Of a stretch of 64,000 nucleotides of DNA, positions 1 through 9,599 are shown in pieces. The stretch spans positions 79,079,551-79,143,550 of the forward strand of contig CM045761.1 of the NCBI GenBank assembly GCA_025200525.1, read 5' to 3'. Source of the DNA: Camellia lanceoleosa (Eukaryota > Streptophyta > Magnoliopsida > Ericales > Theaceae). Each line of letters begins with the position of its first letter. Positions within the stretch are counted from its first letter, which is position 1. Made by a program: the position numbers and the translations under genes. The notes under the pieces are model-generated. The model searched no databases. It saw only the letters and a program-made list of their open reading frames with translations, and was not told the origin of the DNA.

Positions 1-1460
1 AAATGGGGCTAAACTAGCATGCAAAAACAGTCCCGAAAGCAAGATAATGAAGCAAGTGGCAGTTTCTGTCCCTAAACAGAGAAGGGCTCTTCTAAAATGT
101 TGAAGAGGGGCCAAAAATATGATGTTTTACAGTTTATGACAAACCACAAAAACAAACACAAGTATGGAAAAATTCTCATGCAAGAAAGGGGCCAAAATGG
201 AGACAAAGAAGCAACTGATGCATGCTGGTCCCAAACAGGTGAGGACCCTTCAACAATGTTGAAGAGGGGCAAAAAATATGACCTTTTACAGTTTAGTACC
301 AGACCCAAAACAGTATAAAAGTATGCTCAAAATACCATGCAAAAATGAGGCCAAAAAGAGAGCTACAACACAAAGTATACAAAAAATGCCTCAAACAGGA
401 AAATACCCTTAATGAAACATGAAGAGGGGGTCAAAATATGGCTATTTTCAGTTCGGACCAAAGTCCAAAAACAGAAGCACAATAGGCTAATAAATCATGC
501 AAAAATGGGGGCCAAAAGTGGATATAAAAGCAAGTGACACATGGAGGGTTCAAACAGTGATGAGCCCTTCTACAATGTTGAATAAGGGCTCAAAATAAGC
601 CTATTTATAGTTTACAACATGCTTCAAAACATATTATACATAGGCCTAAAATGCTACACAAGAAATAGGCATACAAGGAGATAATGAAGCAAGTGCCACA
701 AGGGAGCCTCAAACGGTGAGAGGCCCTTAAACAAACATGAAATATAGCTCAAAATAAGCCTATCTCTAGTTAGGGTCGGAGCCCCAATATGCAAGCACAA
801 GGAGCTAGAATATAGACCAAGAAAAGAGCAAAAAGAGGGAAAATGAGACTCACCTTTGAAGACTAGTCTTTCATCAACTCTTGGTCCAAAATATGAGCTT
901 TCAACCTCTTCAAAAGAGTCTCAAAGTGCTGGAATGGAGGATGGAGGTCTTGTGCTATGAGTTGGTGTGTAAAAATGGTGTAAGAATCAAAGGGTTTTGA
1001 TGGTTAGAATGTAGAGAGAGAGAGAGATTTAATGTGAGAGCTCCACAACAAAATTTTCTAACCCCTAAAACACAGCTGGGGGGTCTGTTATATAGACACA
1101 AGAGAGTGGAAAAGAGGGGGAAAAATAGGGGGAAAATGAAATTCAAATTTCCCCCCAAAATGGCCATAAAGTGAGATATAAAGGCAAGTGGTAGCTTCTG
1201 GTTCCAAACGGCCAAGAGCCCTTCAACAAAGTTGAAGAAGGGCTCAAAAAAAGACACTTTGTAGTTTACAACCAAGTCTGAAACAGCTCACGAGTAAGCT
1301 TAAAATACCGTGCAAAAATAGGCCTAAAAGAGGGTTTAAACACAAAGTATAAAAAGGGAGTTTCAAACAGAAAAAGGTCCTTAATCAAACATGAAAAGGA
1401 CCTCAAAATATGACTATCTCAAGTTCGGGTTGGAGCCCAAAAATGCATAATGAAGGTTCG
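1..1460. repeat. Diverged tandem repeats, ~150-180 bp period, with hairpin cores
   Basis: About seven related units begin near 1, 178, 337, 498, 651, 1131 and 1310. The series is interrupted at about 840-1130 by a unique TATA-bearing segment. Each unit starts near 'tgcaaaaa..ggcc', has a middle block of the type 'cccttcaacaatgttgaagaggg', then 'caaaatatg..ttacagtt'. The middle block is an inverted repeat in several units: 562-569 with 584-591 (GAGCCCTT/AAGGGCTC), 1216-1227 with 1231-1245, and 1375-1382 with 1396-1403 (AGGTCCTT/AAGGACCT). Units are strongly diverged, so this is an old array. Confidence 0.65.
854..1094 (-). promoter_or_regulatory. Candidate minus-strand promoter, leader and splice donor
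   Basis: On the minus strand TATATAA (1094-1088) is followed by a short spacer, a leader with a CT run (about 1026-1014) and a consensus plant splice donor AAAG|GTGAGT with the junction at 854/853. The segment separates two blocks of tandem repeats. This order suits a retroelement promoter followed by a leader intron, but no downstream ORF is seen. Based on motifs only. Confidence 0.3.
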
Positions 1461-1940
1461 GGAGCCAAAACACGCAGTTCAGGGCCTCGAAAGTGGGCTG
1501 TTAGGCACCGGAAGTAGTGTCCGACCACGAAGTTGGTCTCTCGGACCACAGTGTCCCTCAAAATGGGGGAAATAAGGTGTGTGCCAAAAATCGGAGCAAA
1601 CGGAGGTGGTTAAGCGGTCCCGAACTGAGATACACGGCCGACAGCTCTGAAAGACCGGGAACCGGGCTCCAAACGGGAAAAATGGCCTACAACCACAAAA
1701 CGTAGCCTACAGCCACTGAGAGATGGTCTACGAGACCTCTCCCTCCCTTCGGGAAGAGAAAACAGAGAAAACAGGGCCTGATTCGCAAACCGAGGCAAAG
1801 CACAAAAGAGTCCGGAAGTCCGGAGGCAAGGCTCGCAGCCGAGACCCCGCAACCTCAGAACGAGCACAATATGCAATATCACCGAGCACTCAATCGGTGA
1901 TGTCTGTGTCTAAAGGTCGGTCAAAAATGGGGTGTCTACA

Positions 1941-4077
1941 AAGGCCTATTTTCTATGTAAGCAAAACCCTGGCCGATGCAGAAACAAGGTATCTACCCTT
2001 AGAGAAATTGGCACTGGCTTTAGTAATGGCTTCAAAGAAGCTGAACCATTACTTCCAAGCCCATAAAATTGTGGTGCTAACTGAACACCCCTTGAAGTCC
2101 TTACTACAACAAGGAGACCTGACAGGAAGAATAGCCAGATGGGTAGTCGCCTTGGGCCAGTATGACCTAGAGTATAGACCCAGAACAACAATCAAATGCC
2201 AAGTTTTGGCCGACTTCGTAGCGGAGTTCATGCCAGAATCCATCAAACATCGGGCTCCGTTGAGCCAAGGTGAACGATGTCCAAACAAGCAAGGAGGAGC
2301 CCAGCCAAAGGCGAAAAAACAAAGGAAAGAGGCAAAACTCAGACCCTGTAGCATTTACATCGGCGACTCCTTTCAACTGTTTGTTGATGGGAGTTCAAAC
2401 CGACAAGGAGCAGGGGCAGGAGTAGTACTAATATCCCCAGATGGGCAGGTACTAGAACAATCGATTCGTTTGGGGTTCAAGGCCTCAAACAACGAAACAG
2501 AGTATGAAGCACTCATTGTAGGACTGAAACTGGCAGCAGCAGTACAAGCAGATGAGGTAATAGTCTTTTCTGACTCATAACTTATTGTCAACCAGACAAC
2601 GGGAGAGTTTACAGCCTGAGATGAAAGGATGTCGGCCTACGCAAAGGAGGTCATCAGGTTGGCGGCCCTATTTAAGAACTGCCGACTACTTCAGGTGAGC
2701 CGAGATAATAACAGTCACGCCGATGCATTGGCCAACCTAGCTAGTGTAATACAACCTGAAAAAGCAAGGACAATAATGGTTAACTATTTGTCGGGCCCGA
2801 GCATCGAACCACTGACCACAGAGCGTGAAGCAATGTGTATGGACATGGGACCAAGTTGGATGGATGCAATAATAATATTCCTGAAAGAAGAAAAATTGCC
2901 AGATGATCACAAAGAGGCACACAAGATCAGATTGAAGTCGGCAAGGTTCAGTCTGACAGCAGAGGGACATCTCTACAGAAGATCCTTCACTGGACCCCTT
3001 TTGAGGTGTGTACATCCTTTACAAGTTGAAGATTTTTTATACGAAATTCATGAAGGAATATGTGGAAGCCATGTTAGGGGCAGATCACTTGCCCATAGGG
3101 CTATTACCTAGAGGTATTGGTGGCCCTACATGCAGAAAGATGTAGAAGCCTATGTGAAGAAGTGTGAAAAGTGCCAAAGGTTTGCACCTCTGATACACCA
3201 ACCAACAGCAGACCTGAACCTAGAATCCAGTCTTTGGCCGTTTGCCCAATGGGGCATGGATATTGTTGGACAACTCCCCCAAGCAACTGGACAAAGGAAG
3301 TACTTGCTAGTGGCAACAGATTACTTCACCAAGTGGATAGAAGCTGAACCCCTTGCCAAGATCCGAGATGTGGATGTGAAGAGCTTCATATGGAAGAACA
3401 TCATCACCCGGTTTGGGATTCCAAGAGCAATAGTTGCAGACAATGGAACGTAATTTGATAGTAAGCTAATCAAGAGCTTCTGTGCAAAGTTCAAAATCAA
3501 GAACTACTTTTCAACCTTAAGCTTTCCCTAAAGCAATGGACAAGCAGAAGCATCCAACAAAGTGATCTTGGATGGGATAAAGAAGAGGCTCTAAGCAGCA
3601 AAAGGAAAGGGGGTGGATGAATTGCCCAATGTACTCTGGGCATATCGGACTACGCCGAGAAGATCAACAGGGGAATCCCCCTTTGCCATGGCTTATGGCA
3701 CAGAAGTCGTCATTCTACTAGAGGTCAGCATCCCAGGGATCAGAACCCAGGGAGTAGAAAACGGGACTAACGATATACTCTTAGCCCGAGATCTGGATCT
3801 TCTAGAAGAAAGAAGAGAGAGAGCCGCAATTCAGCTCGCAGCATACCAGCAATAGTTCGCCAGAGCTTATAACAAGAAGGTCAACCCAAGAGAGTTTTAA
3901 ATCGGTGACCTCGTCTTGAGAAAAGTCATCGGCAACAAAAAAGATCCCAGAGAGGGGAAGCTTGGCCCAAATTGGGAAGGACCCTACAGAATCATCTCAG
4001 TACTGGGCAATGGGGCATATTGGCTTGAAGATAATGAGGGCAAAGAGTTGCCAAGGCCTTGGAACACTTGCAATTAG
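1941..4077 (+). pseudogene. Copy A pol remnant: RNase H, second RNase H, integrase
   Basis: One reading frame runs through the remnant without a detectable frameshift, but it contains nonsense codons at 2578, 2617, 3109, 3451, 3529, 3592, 3853 and 3898, and a last one at 4075 close to the usual end. About 1950-2230 encodes the RT-linked RNase H tail (YFQAHK..VLTEHPL). About 2370-2750 is the second, archaeal-type RNase H (LFVDGSSNRQGAGAG, SNNETEYEAL). About 2960-3180 is the integrase zinc-binding region, ending in CEKCQRF. About 3230-3700 is the integrase core (DYFTKWIEAEPL, VADNGT). A C-terminal chromodomain-free tail follows. The eight internal stops replace Gln or Arg codons seen in the sister copies. 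Confidence 0.85.
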
Positions 4078-4224
4078 AAATTTTTCTATCATTAGAATTT
4101 TTTGTTCTTTTGTCATTTGCCGAAGTAAATAAATAAAGTTTCAGCTTGATTTATTTGTTTATACACTTGTGACTGATGATTGTTTCTGAAATACATGTAT
4201 AATGAGAACCCAAGTGGAACTTAG

Positions 4225-4245
4225 GTTCACATTAGGGGGCAGAGA
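4225..4245 (+). other. PPT-like purine tract after integrase, copy A
   Basis: The sequence around TTAGGGGGCAGAGAGAAG, preceded by AGGTTCAC, resembles the true polypurine region next to the 3' LTR (AGGTTCCATC...CCTAGGGGCAGT at 8389-8441). Copy C has the same at about 46779-46800. It may be an internal or duplicated polypurine tract. Confidence 0.3.
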
Positions 4246-4257
4246 GAAGAAAAATGG

Positions 4258-4818
4258 TTTTAACACTTGTTTTAACTTGAGAAAAGTTTACAAGTTGAAG
4301 TTAAACCGAGATCATGTTTAACACTTGTTTAAACTTGAGAAAAGTTTACAAGTTGAAGTTAAACCGAGATCATGTTTAACACTTGTTGAAACTTGAGAAA
4401 AGTTTACAAGTTGAAGTTAAACCGAGATTGTGTTTAACACTTGTTAAAACTTGAGAAAAGTTTACAAATTGAAATTAAACCGATATCATGTTTAACACTT
4501 GTTGAAACTTGAGAAAAGTTTACAAGTTGAAGTTAAATCGAGATCATGTTTAAATACTTGTTGAAACTTGAGAAAAGTTTATAAGTTGAAGTTAAACCAA
4601 GATTATGTTTAACACTTGTTGAAACTTGAGAAAAGTTTACAAGTTGAAGTTAAACTGATATCATGTTTGACACTTGTTGAAACTTGAGAAAAGTTTACAA
4701 GTTGAAGTTAAACCGAGATGATGTTTAACACTTGTTGAAACTTGAGGAAAGTTTACAAGTTAAAGTTAGACTAAGGTTAAACACTTGTCGAAATTTTATG
4801 AAAAAAATTTACAAGCTG
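4258..4818. repeat. 58-bp tandem array of copy A (about nine units)
   Basis: Units start with CACTTGTT at 4264, 4322, 4380, 4438 and 4496 and then at about 58-bp steps, with a degenerate last unit near 4787. Within each unit, ACTTGT-tg-AAACTT pairs with AAGTTT-ACAAGT around a gaga loop, giving a stem of about 12 bp. The array sits between the 3' end of pol and the 3' end of the antisense gene. A tandem array near the 3' end is characteristic of Retand elements. Confidence 0.9.
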
Positions 4819-5114
4819 AAACTAAGGTTATGCCAAGAAAGATACTTGGGTACTTGCCGAGGTAAATCATCAGTTTGTATAACCAAGGTGTATCACTCCG
4901 AGAAGGTTGCACAAAGATTGAAGTGTATATTAAAGATATGCAAAATATTCTAAGTACGGAATCATACAAGAGTATTAAAGAGAAGGCAAGCATACAAACG
5001 TTCAAAACAAAGAAGTTGTATTTATAAGAAGGCACTTCGGCAATATGAAGAACCTACACTATTTCAAAAGAAAAACAAAAGTACAAAACACAGAAGAAAG
5101 AGAACAACATGAAA

Positions 5115-7436
5115 TTAAGATTCTTCAGCATCATTAGCAGGCTGGGTTTGGACCTCGGACAACTGTTGGGAAGACATCTCGGCAGCCTTCTCGGCCGCAA
5201 GATCAGCATCAATTTCTTGAAGGGTTACATCAAGGCTGTTGTCAGCGAGAGGCACGTCGGATGATGCTTTCTCAGAAGTAGCATCTTTGGGAACCTCCTC
5301 ACCCTCCTCATCTTGGGTCAAGTCCAGGACTTGCTCATTTTGAGTAGGGGACTTGGCCCCAGCAGCTTCCTTGGACTTCTTCACCAGAGCCTCCTCCTCA
5401 GACTTAGAATCGTCATCGGATTAGCTTGGAGATGGAGGGAATGGAAGAGGAATGACGTCAGCGTTCCTAAGGGGGGAGTCCTCAGGGACCTCAAGCTTTT
5501 TAAGCAAAGTCATCCAACCAAAGGCGAAACCCTTGTTGTATGCCTACTTCACTTGCTTTTCATAGTTAGCCGTGACATCGGCCACCCCCTCACTATAGCC
5601 CTTCTCATCGGCTGCCTTGAGCTCGGCGTCCTTCGTGGCCAAGGCTTCTTGCAGTTCTTTTTGGGCCTGGGCCATTTTTTCCTTGGCCTCTCTCTTTTCG
5701 GCCTCAAGAACCTTCTTGATGGCCTCAGTGGATTCCGCCTTTTCTTCGGCGTCATTCTGAGCTTTAATAACAGCCTCGGCCTGATCCTCCAAGGTCTTCA
5801 TCTTTGATTTCAAATTTTTATTAGTCTTTTGTAGACTGGAGACCTCCCTCTTCTTGTCAGCCAGCTTCTTCCGGTTCTCAAAAGATTGTACTAAGAAGGA
5901 ATGGATATGCTGGATTGCCTAGAAACAAATAAAACAGAGCATAAGTTATTACAAAATTTTCTAAAGTATAAAAAAGAGGAAGAAAAAATAAAAATTGCCA
6001 AATAAAGACACTTACTTGAACGGAGCGTTGGAGGATCAAAGCATAGTTTTCATATTCGCTCAACTCGGCGTTTCGGTCGAGATTGCTGGGAAGAAGCAGA
6101 GCGGTACTAAGGGCAACGCCGACATTAATGTCATCAGCGTTATCGCCAGCCCTAACTGGCTTGTCCTCCAGTACGATTTTGGGGGCCCAGGGGGCATCAA
6201 GCTTTAGGGACCCCGAGGTAGTTGCAGATGATGACCTCAGCCTTTTTGATCTGGTGGATTCGGATGGTTGTGTTTCAGCAGACCTCTTCTCGGGGACAGA
6301 GGTGGTCTTCTCACTCTCAGCCAATTTGGAAATTGGCAAGGTGTCCTCAGAATCAATCTGAGTCACCGTTGCCTTTGGTTGAGCCTTTTTGATCCTTTTT
6401 GTCTTCGGCTTTGGCTGGTTTGGTGCTGGTTGGGCATCAACTAAATCAGGGATATTGGCCAAGAGATCCTTAGCGACTGCTTTTTGGCGGCCCATTTCAG
6501 CGGCAAAAATTGTTCGGCGTCGTCGACGACGTTGGGATATCAGGATTAGATATGGAGCCGAGGTAAACGGCTGCTCAGCTGGATCAGAGGTCGATCCTTG
6601 ATTTGGCCGAGATGAGGAGGCAGCTTGAGGAGTTGTGGCAGAAGGAGGTGACTGGCTTTTCTTCTTCTTCTTTGGGACGTCGGGCAGCGCCGATTTGTAG
6701 GTTAGGATGAAATTGAGTACCAAAGGGGCTCTCCGTTTGTAGACTGGCAGATCCAAAAGTTTGTTCAAGTCTTTGCTGGGAAAGAAAGACTGACGAAAGC
6801 CCTTTGGTGGCTGAGGAAGAGCTGCAAGAAAAACAGACATTAGAAATAAACAAAGTATTGAAGACTTTAAAAACAAGTTAGTATAAACACAGGGCTCTTA
6901 CCATTGCCTTCTACAAAAACTGATCGAGGAAGAGGGTAGAGATGGAGGTCCTCATCTGGAGCGAACTCCCAGTTCCCCGAGGTAATGAAATAGTCATCCC
7001 CAGCTCCCTTGTTGGCGTTAGGGAGGTCGGCGACAATTTTGTACTCTGTGGACCTCGGCTTGAGGTAGTAAACGTAGCCCGTATCTTTTTTGAGGCCACA
7101 CATGGTATAGTAGTATTGGTTATCGGCTAAGGTAATCCTAGCGTTTTCTTGCCTGGCTAAGGCTATGATACCATTGATGACTCGATAGGAATTGATGGCG
7201 AGTTGCATCGGGTTCAACTTATAATAGTGAAGCATCTTATGAAAAAGGGTGTTGAGTGGGAGCCGAAGTCCGCACTCAATGAAGGCTACCACAGGGAAGG
7301 GCATAGAATCAGTTGTAGGCATGATGGAGTCATCATCCCCAGCCAACCTCAGATGGACATTGACCGGGATGTCAAACTCTCGCCTAAAATGCCCAAACTT
7401 GGATGGGGTGTCTACCCTATGCTTCCACATACCCAT
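5115..7436 (-). pseudogene. Antisense spliced gene (aORF) of copy A, plant transposon-protein type
   Basis: Three exons on the minus strand: 7436-6902, 6821-6016 and 5918-5115. Introns are 6901-6822 (GTAAGAG...TTGCAG) and 6015-5919 (GTAAGTG...TTCTAG), and the phases join cleanly, giving about 714 codons. Exon 1 (residues 1-178) resembles the 'putative gypsy-type transposon' domain (GLRLPLNTLF, YRVINGIIAL, GNWEFAPDE). Exon 2 (about 179-447) is rich in Pro, Ser and Lys with basic stretches that could be nuclear localisation signals (KPKTKRIKKAQPK). Exon 3 is a long predicted coiled coil (KTLEDQAEAV..KKVLEAEKRE) and an acidic tail. Nonsense codons near 5544 and 5420 disable this copy; both look like Gln to stop. 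Its function is unknown. Confidence 0.75.
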
Positions 7437-8441
7437 GATATCGGTTTAACTGAAGGGGTTGGATTTCAGAAAGGTGTGTTTCTAAAGGGTTTTATGGGCC
7501 TCAGCTAAAGCTTAAAAATACATAGAATCTGTGGAGCATTGTTTCAATTTTCCCTAACAATTGTTTTGAGTTTTACAAACAAATCCCAAACCTAGATTTA
7601 TAGAAACGAAGATTGAAGGCACGAATCTGAAAAACAGAAAAGCAAGAATGCGCTTCAGAATCAAGAACAAGGATGGACCATCAAGAAACATTGTAAGTAG
7701 AAAGGGTATAAGGTCAAGAACAGTGGCAAAAGTGTAGAAAAGTTGTGAGCAGTACGTATATTCAAGACATGGGCAAGAGCAAAGTCGTGAAATAAACACA
7801 TTCAGATATATGATTTGCAAATCGAATGTTTGAACAAAAGCAGTAATGGCAACGATTAAATAGGGAGCATCAAAAACTGAAATTAGAAGAAACAGTAAAC
7901 TCACCGAAGAAAAGAAGCTGGTGTTAAGTTTGCCGAAATCAGCGAACGGCTGCTGCGGAAAAGATTAGCAAGAACCTCGCCGGAGGAGATGGACGGAGCA
8001 AGTTGCAGAGCTTTAGAAACTTGAAACAATGGAGAATTTGGAAGGAAAAACTAGAGAGAGAGAAAGCCTCAGAAACGATGGAAAAAAGTGAAAAGATGGA
8101 AGAGGGGGAAAAAGTTTTGTTAAAACTTGAAACGGCGGCAAAATAAAATTAATGAGCCTAGAACGATGGATTCGTCAGACGGCGCACGCAGGCGCGAGAC
8201 AACTTACAAGCGCGTAACAGGTACGATCCAGTAGGGGTAAGGCACGTGGCTAAAATGGTTGAGTTATTGTGTATGACAGCTCATACGCGTTAAAGAGCTC
8301 TTAGGGTCCTTGGTCTTTAAAGAGACATGTTGGCCTTGGCGATGATCTCGGCCGAGATACTTTAAACCGACGAGCTGGTAGGGAGTACCAATATAGGTTC
8401 CATCACCTCAAAATGCCGAGGTAATAGAACCTAGGGGCAGT
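7437..8441 (-). promoter_or_regulatory. 5' leader, probable UTR intron and promoter region of the copy A aORF
   Basis: Upstream of the aORF ATG (7436) the minus strand has a probable leader-intron acceptor (CTTCAG near 7450) and a donor TTCTTCG|GTGAGT at 7905/7904. It is preceded by a CT-rich leader (about 8080-7910). Copy C has the same donor motif (TTCTTCGGTGAG) near 50255; copy B has a GT donor (TCTG|GTAAGC) near 35577. No strong TATA box is seen. The region runs up to the polypurine tract and 3' LTR at 8442. Confidence 0.5.
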
Positions 8442-8963
8442 TGTGGGGATATATTTTCTGAGTACCAACACGTGGCCAAGGTGACGCCGACGTGTCAGCC
8501 GAGGAGTCACGTGTCTTGGTCATGACGCCGAGGTTATCTCTGAGGATATCGAAATCCAAGATAAGCGGATAAAGCACCAGAGTCCTAAAATGATGAGGGG
8601 ACTCAGCTTGGATAAAGATAAAGCTCTTAAGGAGTTTATCTCTATCTATTGAAGAGTCCTGGATAGGCACTGAGCTAAAGTCCATTGAAGCTAGGCCTCT
8701 GTTGGAACAAGGATTGAGTTAACTATAAAAGAAAGGCACCCTCGACGGGTTTAAGGTACGCAATTTATATTCTGAATAGTGAGTTAAGAACCATGAATTA
8801 TCTTTGAGAGATATACTGACTTGATCGTCGGAGTGCCTCCGGGTGGACGAACCACCACCGGAATCTTCTCTTTTTGTTGCAGGTCAGCCATGTGTCATCT
8901 ATTCTGCCAGTATTCTCCAGCTGATTACTGAGTTGACAGTGTGGTCAGAAAATCACTTACACA
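8442..8963 (+). repeat. 3' LTR of copy A
   Basis: Starts TGTGGGGATATATTTTCTGAG and ends ...TTACACA (TG...CA), 522 bp against 540 bp in copy B. TATAAAA lies at 8724-8730. The U3 part has ACGT-core motifs (CACGTG twice) and GCCGACGTGTC. The polypurine tract CTAGGGGCAGT is directly upstream. Confidence 0.93.
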
Positions 8964-8996
8964 GTATTTCTCCATCATTCTTTCTAAAAATATAAA

Positions 8997-9599
8997 CACT
9001 ACGCCAAAACAGGACATTAACGGCGGTTTTTTTAACAGCAGTTTTCGTTACCGCCGTTAAAGGTACTATTAACGGCGGTAATGAAAATCGTCGATAATAC
9101 CGCCATTAATGTATCATTAACGGCGGTTTCGTTACCGCCGTTAAAAAAACCGCCACTAAAGTGTCTTTAACGACGGTAATGAATGGGCATTAGCGGCGGT
9201 TTTGTTACCGCCGTTAATGACGGCGGTCTTTGCCAGCGGAGCTCCGGCGAAACTCTGGCGAGCTCCGGCGAAACCATCTACAATAAAGTAAAAGTAATGT
9301 TTAGGGAATATATTTCATGAAGAATGGCCATGGTAGAGTGGTTGGTGTGGGTGGATGAGAGGTTGAGGGTTCAAGACTTGGGGAGTGCAAGAAGAAAGAA
9401 TTATTTTTTGAAAAATTTGAACCTATTTACGGCGGTAAAAAACCGCCGTTTTTGGTCCTATATTACAACCGTTTTTGGTCAACTTTTAACCACGGTAATT
9501 TACCTTTTTATGACGGTTGTATTTTTTTCGACACGCGCATAAACGGCGGTAACGAAACCGCCGTTAATACCGCCGCTAAAGCTCAATTTTGGCGTAGTG
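8997..9599. mobile_element. Mini-CACTA element (non-autonomous)
   Basis: Terminal inverted repeats CACTACGCCAAAA (8997-9009) and TTTTGGCGTAGTG (9587-9599) are exact complements. They are flanked by AAA on each side, which fits the 3-bp target duplication of CACTA (En/Spm) transposons. Both subterminal regions are packed with TTAACGGCGGT / ACCGCCGTTAA motifs, the kind of repeat bound by CACTA transposases. At 603 bp there is no transposase gene. It lies 33 bp beyond the copy A 3' LTR. Confidence 0.9.

Larger units (their letters stand above)
1..1940 (-). mobile_element. Unidentified repeat, probably part of a reverse-oriented LTR-type element inserted in copy A
   Basis: No intact protein is visible. 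The right edge is sharp: position 1940/1941 is where Retand-like pol sequence, alignable to copies B and C, begins. Read on the minus strand this edge starts TGTAGACACCCC, a good LTR-type 5' terminus (TG...). Minus-strand promoter-like signals (TATATAA at 1088-1094, CT-rich leader, splice donor near 854/853) fit an element reading leftwards out of the window. The left end and any target duplication lie outside. It is rich in ~150-180 bp tandem repeats. The element class is unknown; a plus-oriented element ending in TGTCTACA at 1940 is the alternative. Confidence 0.5.
1941..8963 (+). mobile_element. Retand/Tat-like Ty3/gypsy retrotransposon, copy A (5' part missing)
   Basis: Only the 3' two thirds of the element lies in the window: end of the RT-linked RNase H, second (archaeal-type) RNase H, integrase, a 58-bp tandem array, an antisense gene and the 3' LTR (8442-8963). 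The order matches copies B and C. The two RNase H domains and the extra antisense gene near the 3' LTR are hallmarks of the Tat lineage (Retand, Grande). The left end is an abrupt junction at 1940/1941 with another repeat, so the 5' LTR, gag and RT may lie beyond the window on the far side of that insertion. Confidence 0.85.

Noticed and set aside
1723..1940. N-terminal 73 codons of the open frame that continues into copy A pol
   Set aside because: The frame crosses the element junction at 1940/1941; the upstream part has no similarity to pol and is open by chance.
5313..5807. Plus-strand 164-codon ORF (and similar plus ORFs at 29889-30258, 48018-48754, 6942-7508)
   Set aside because: Complementary shadows of the antisense gene exons; the protein has no recognisable motif.
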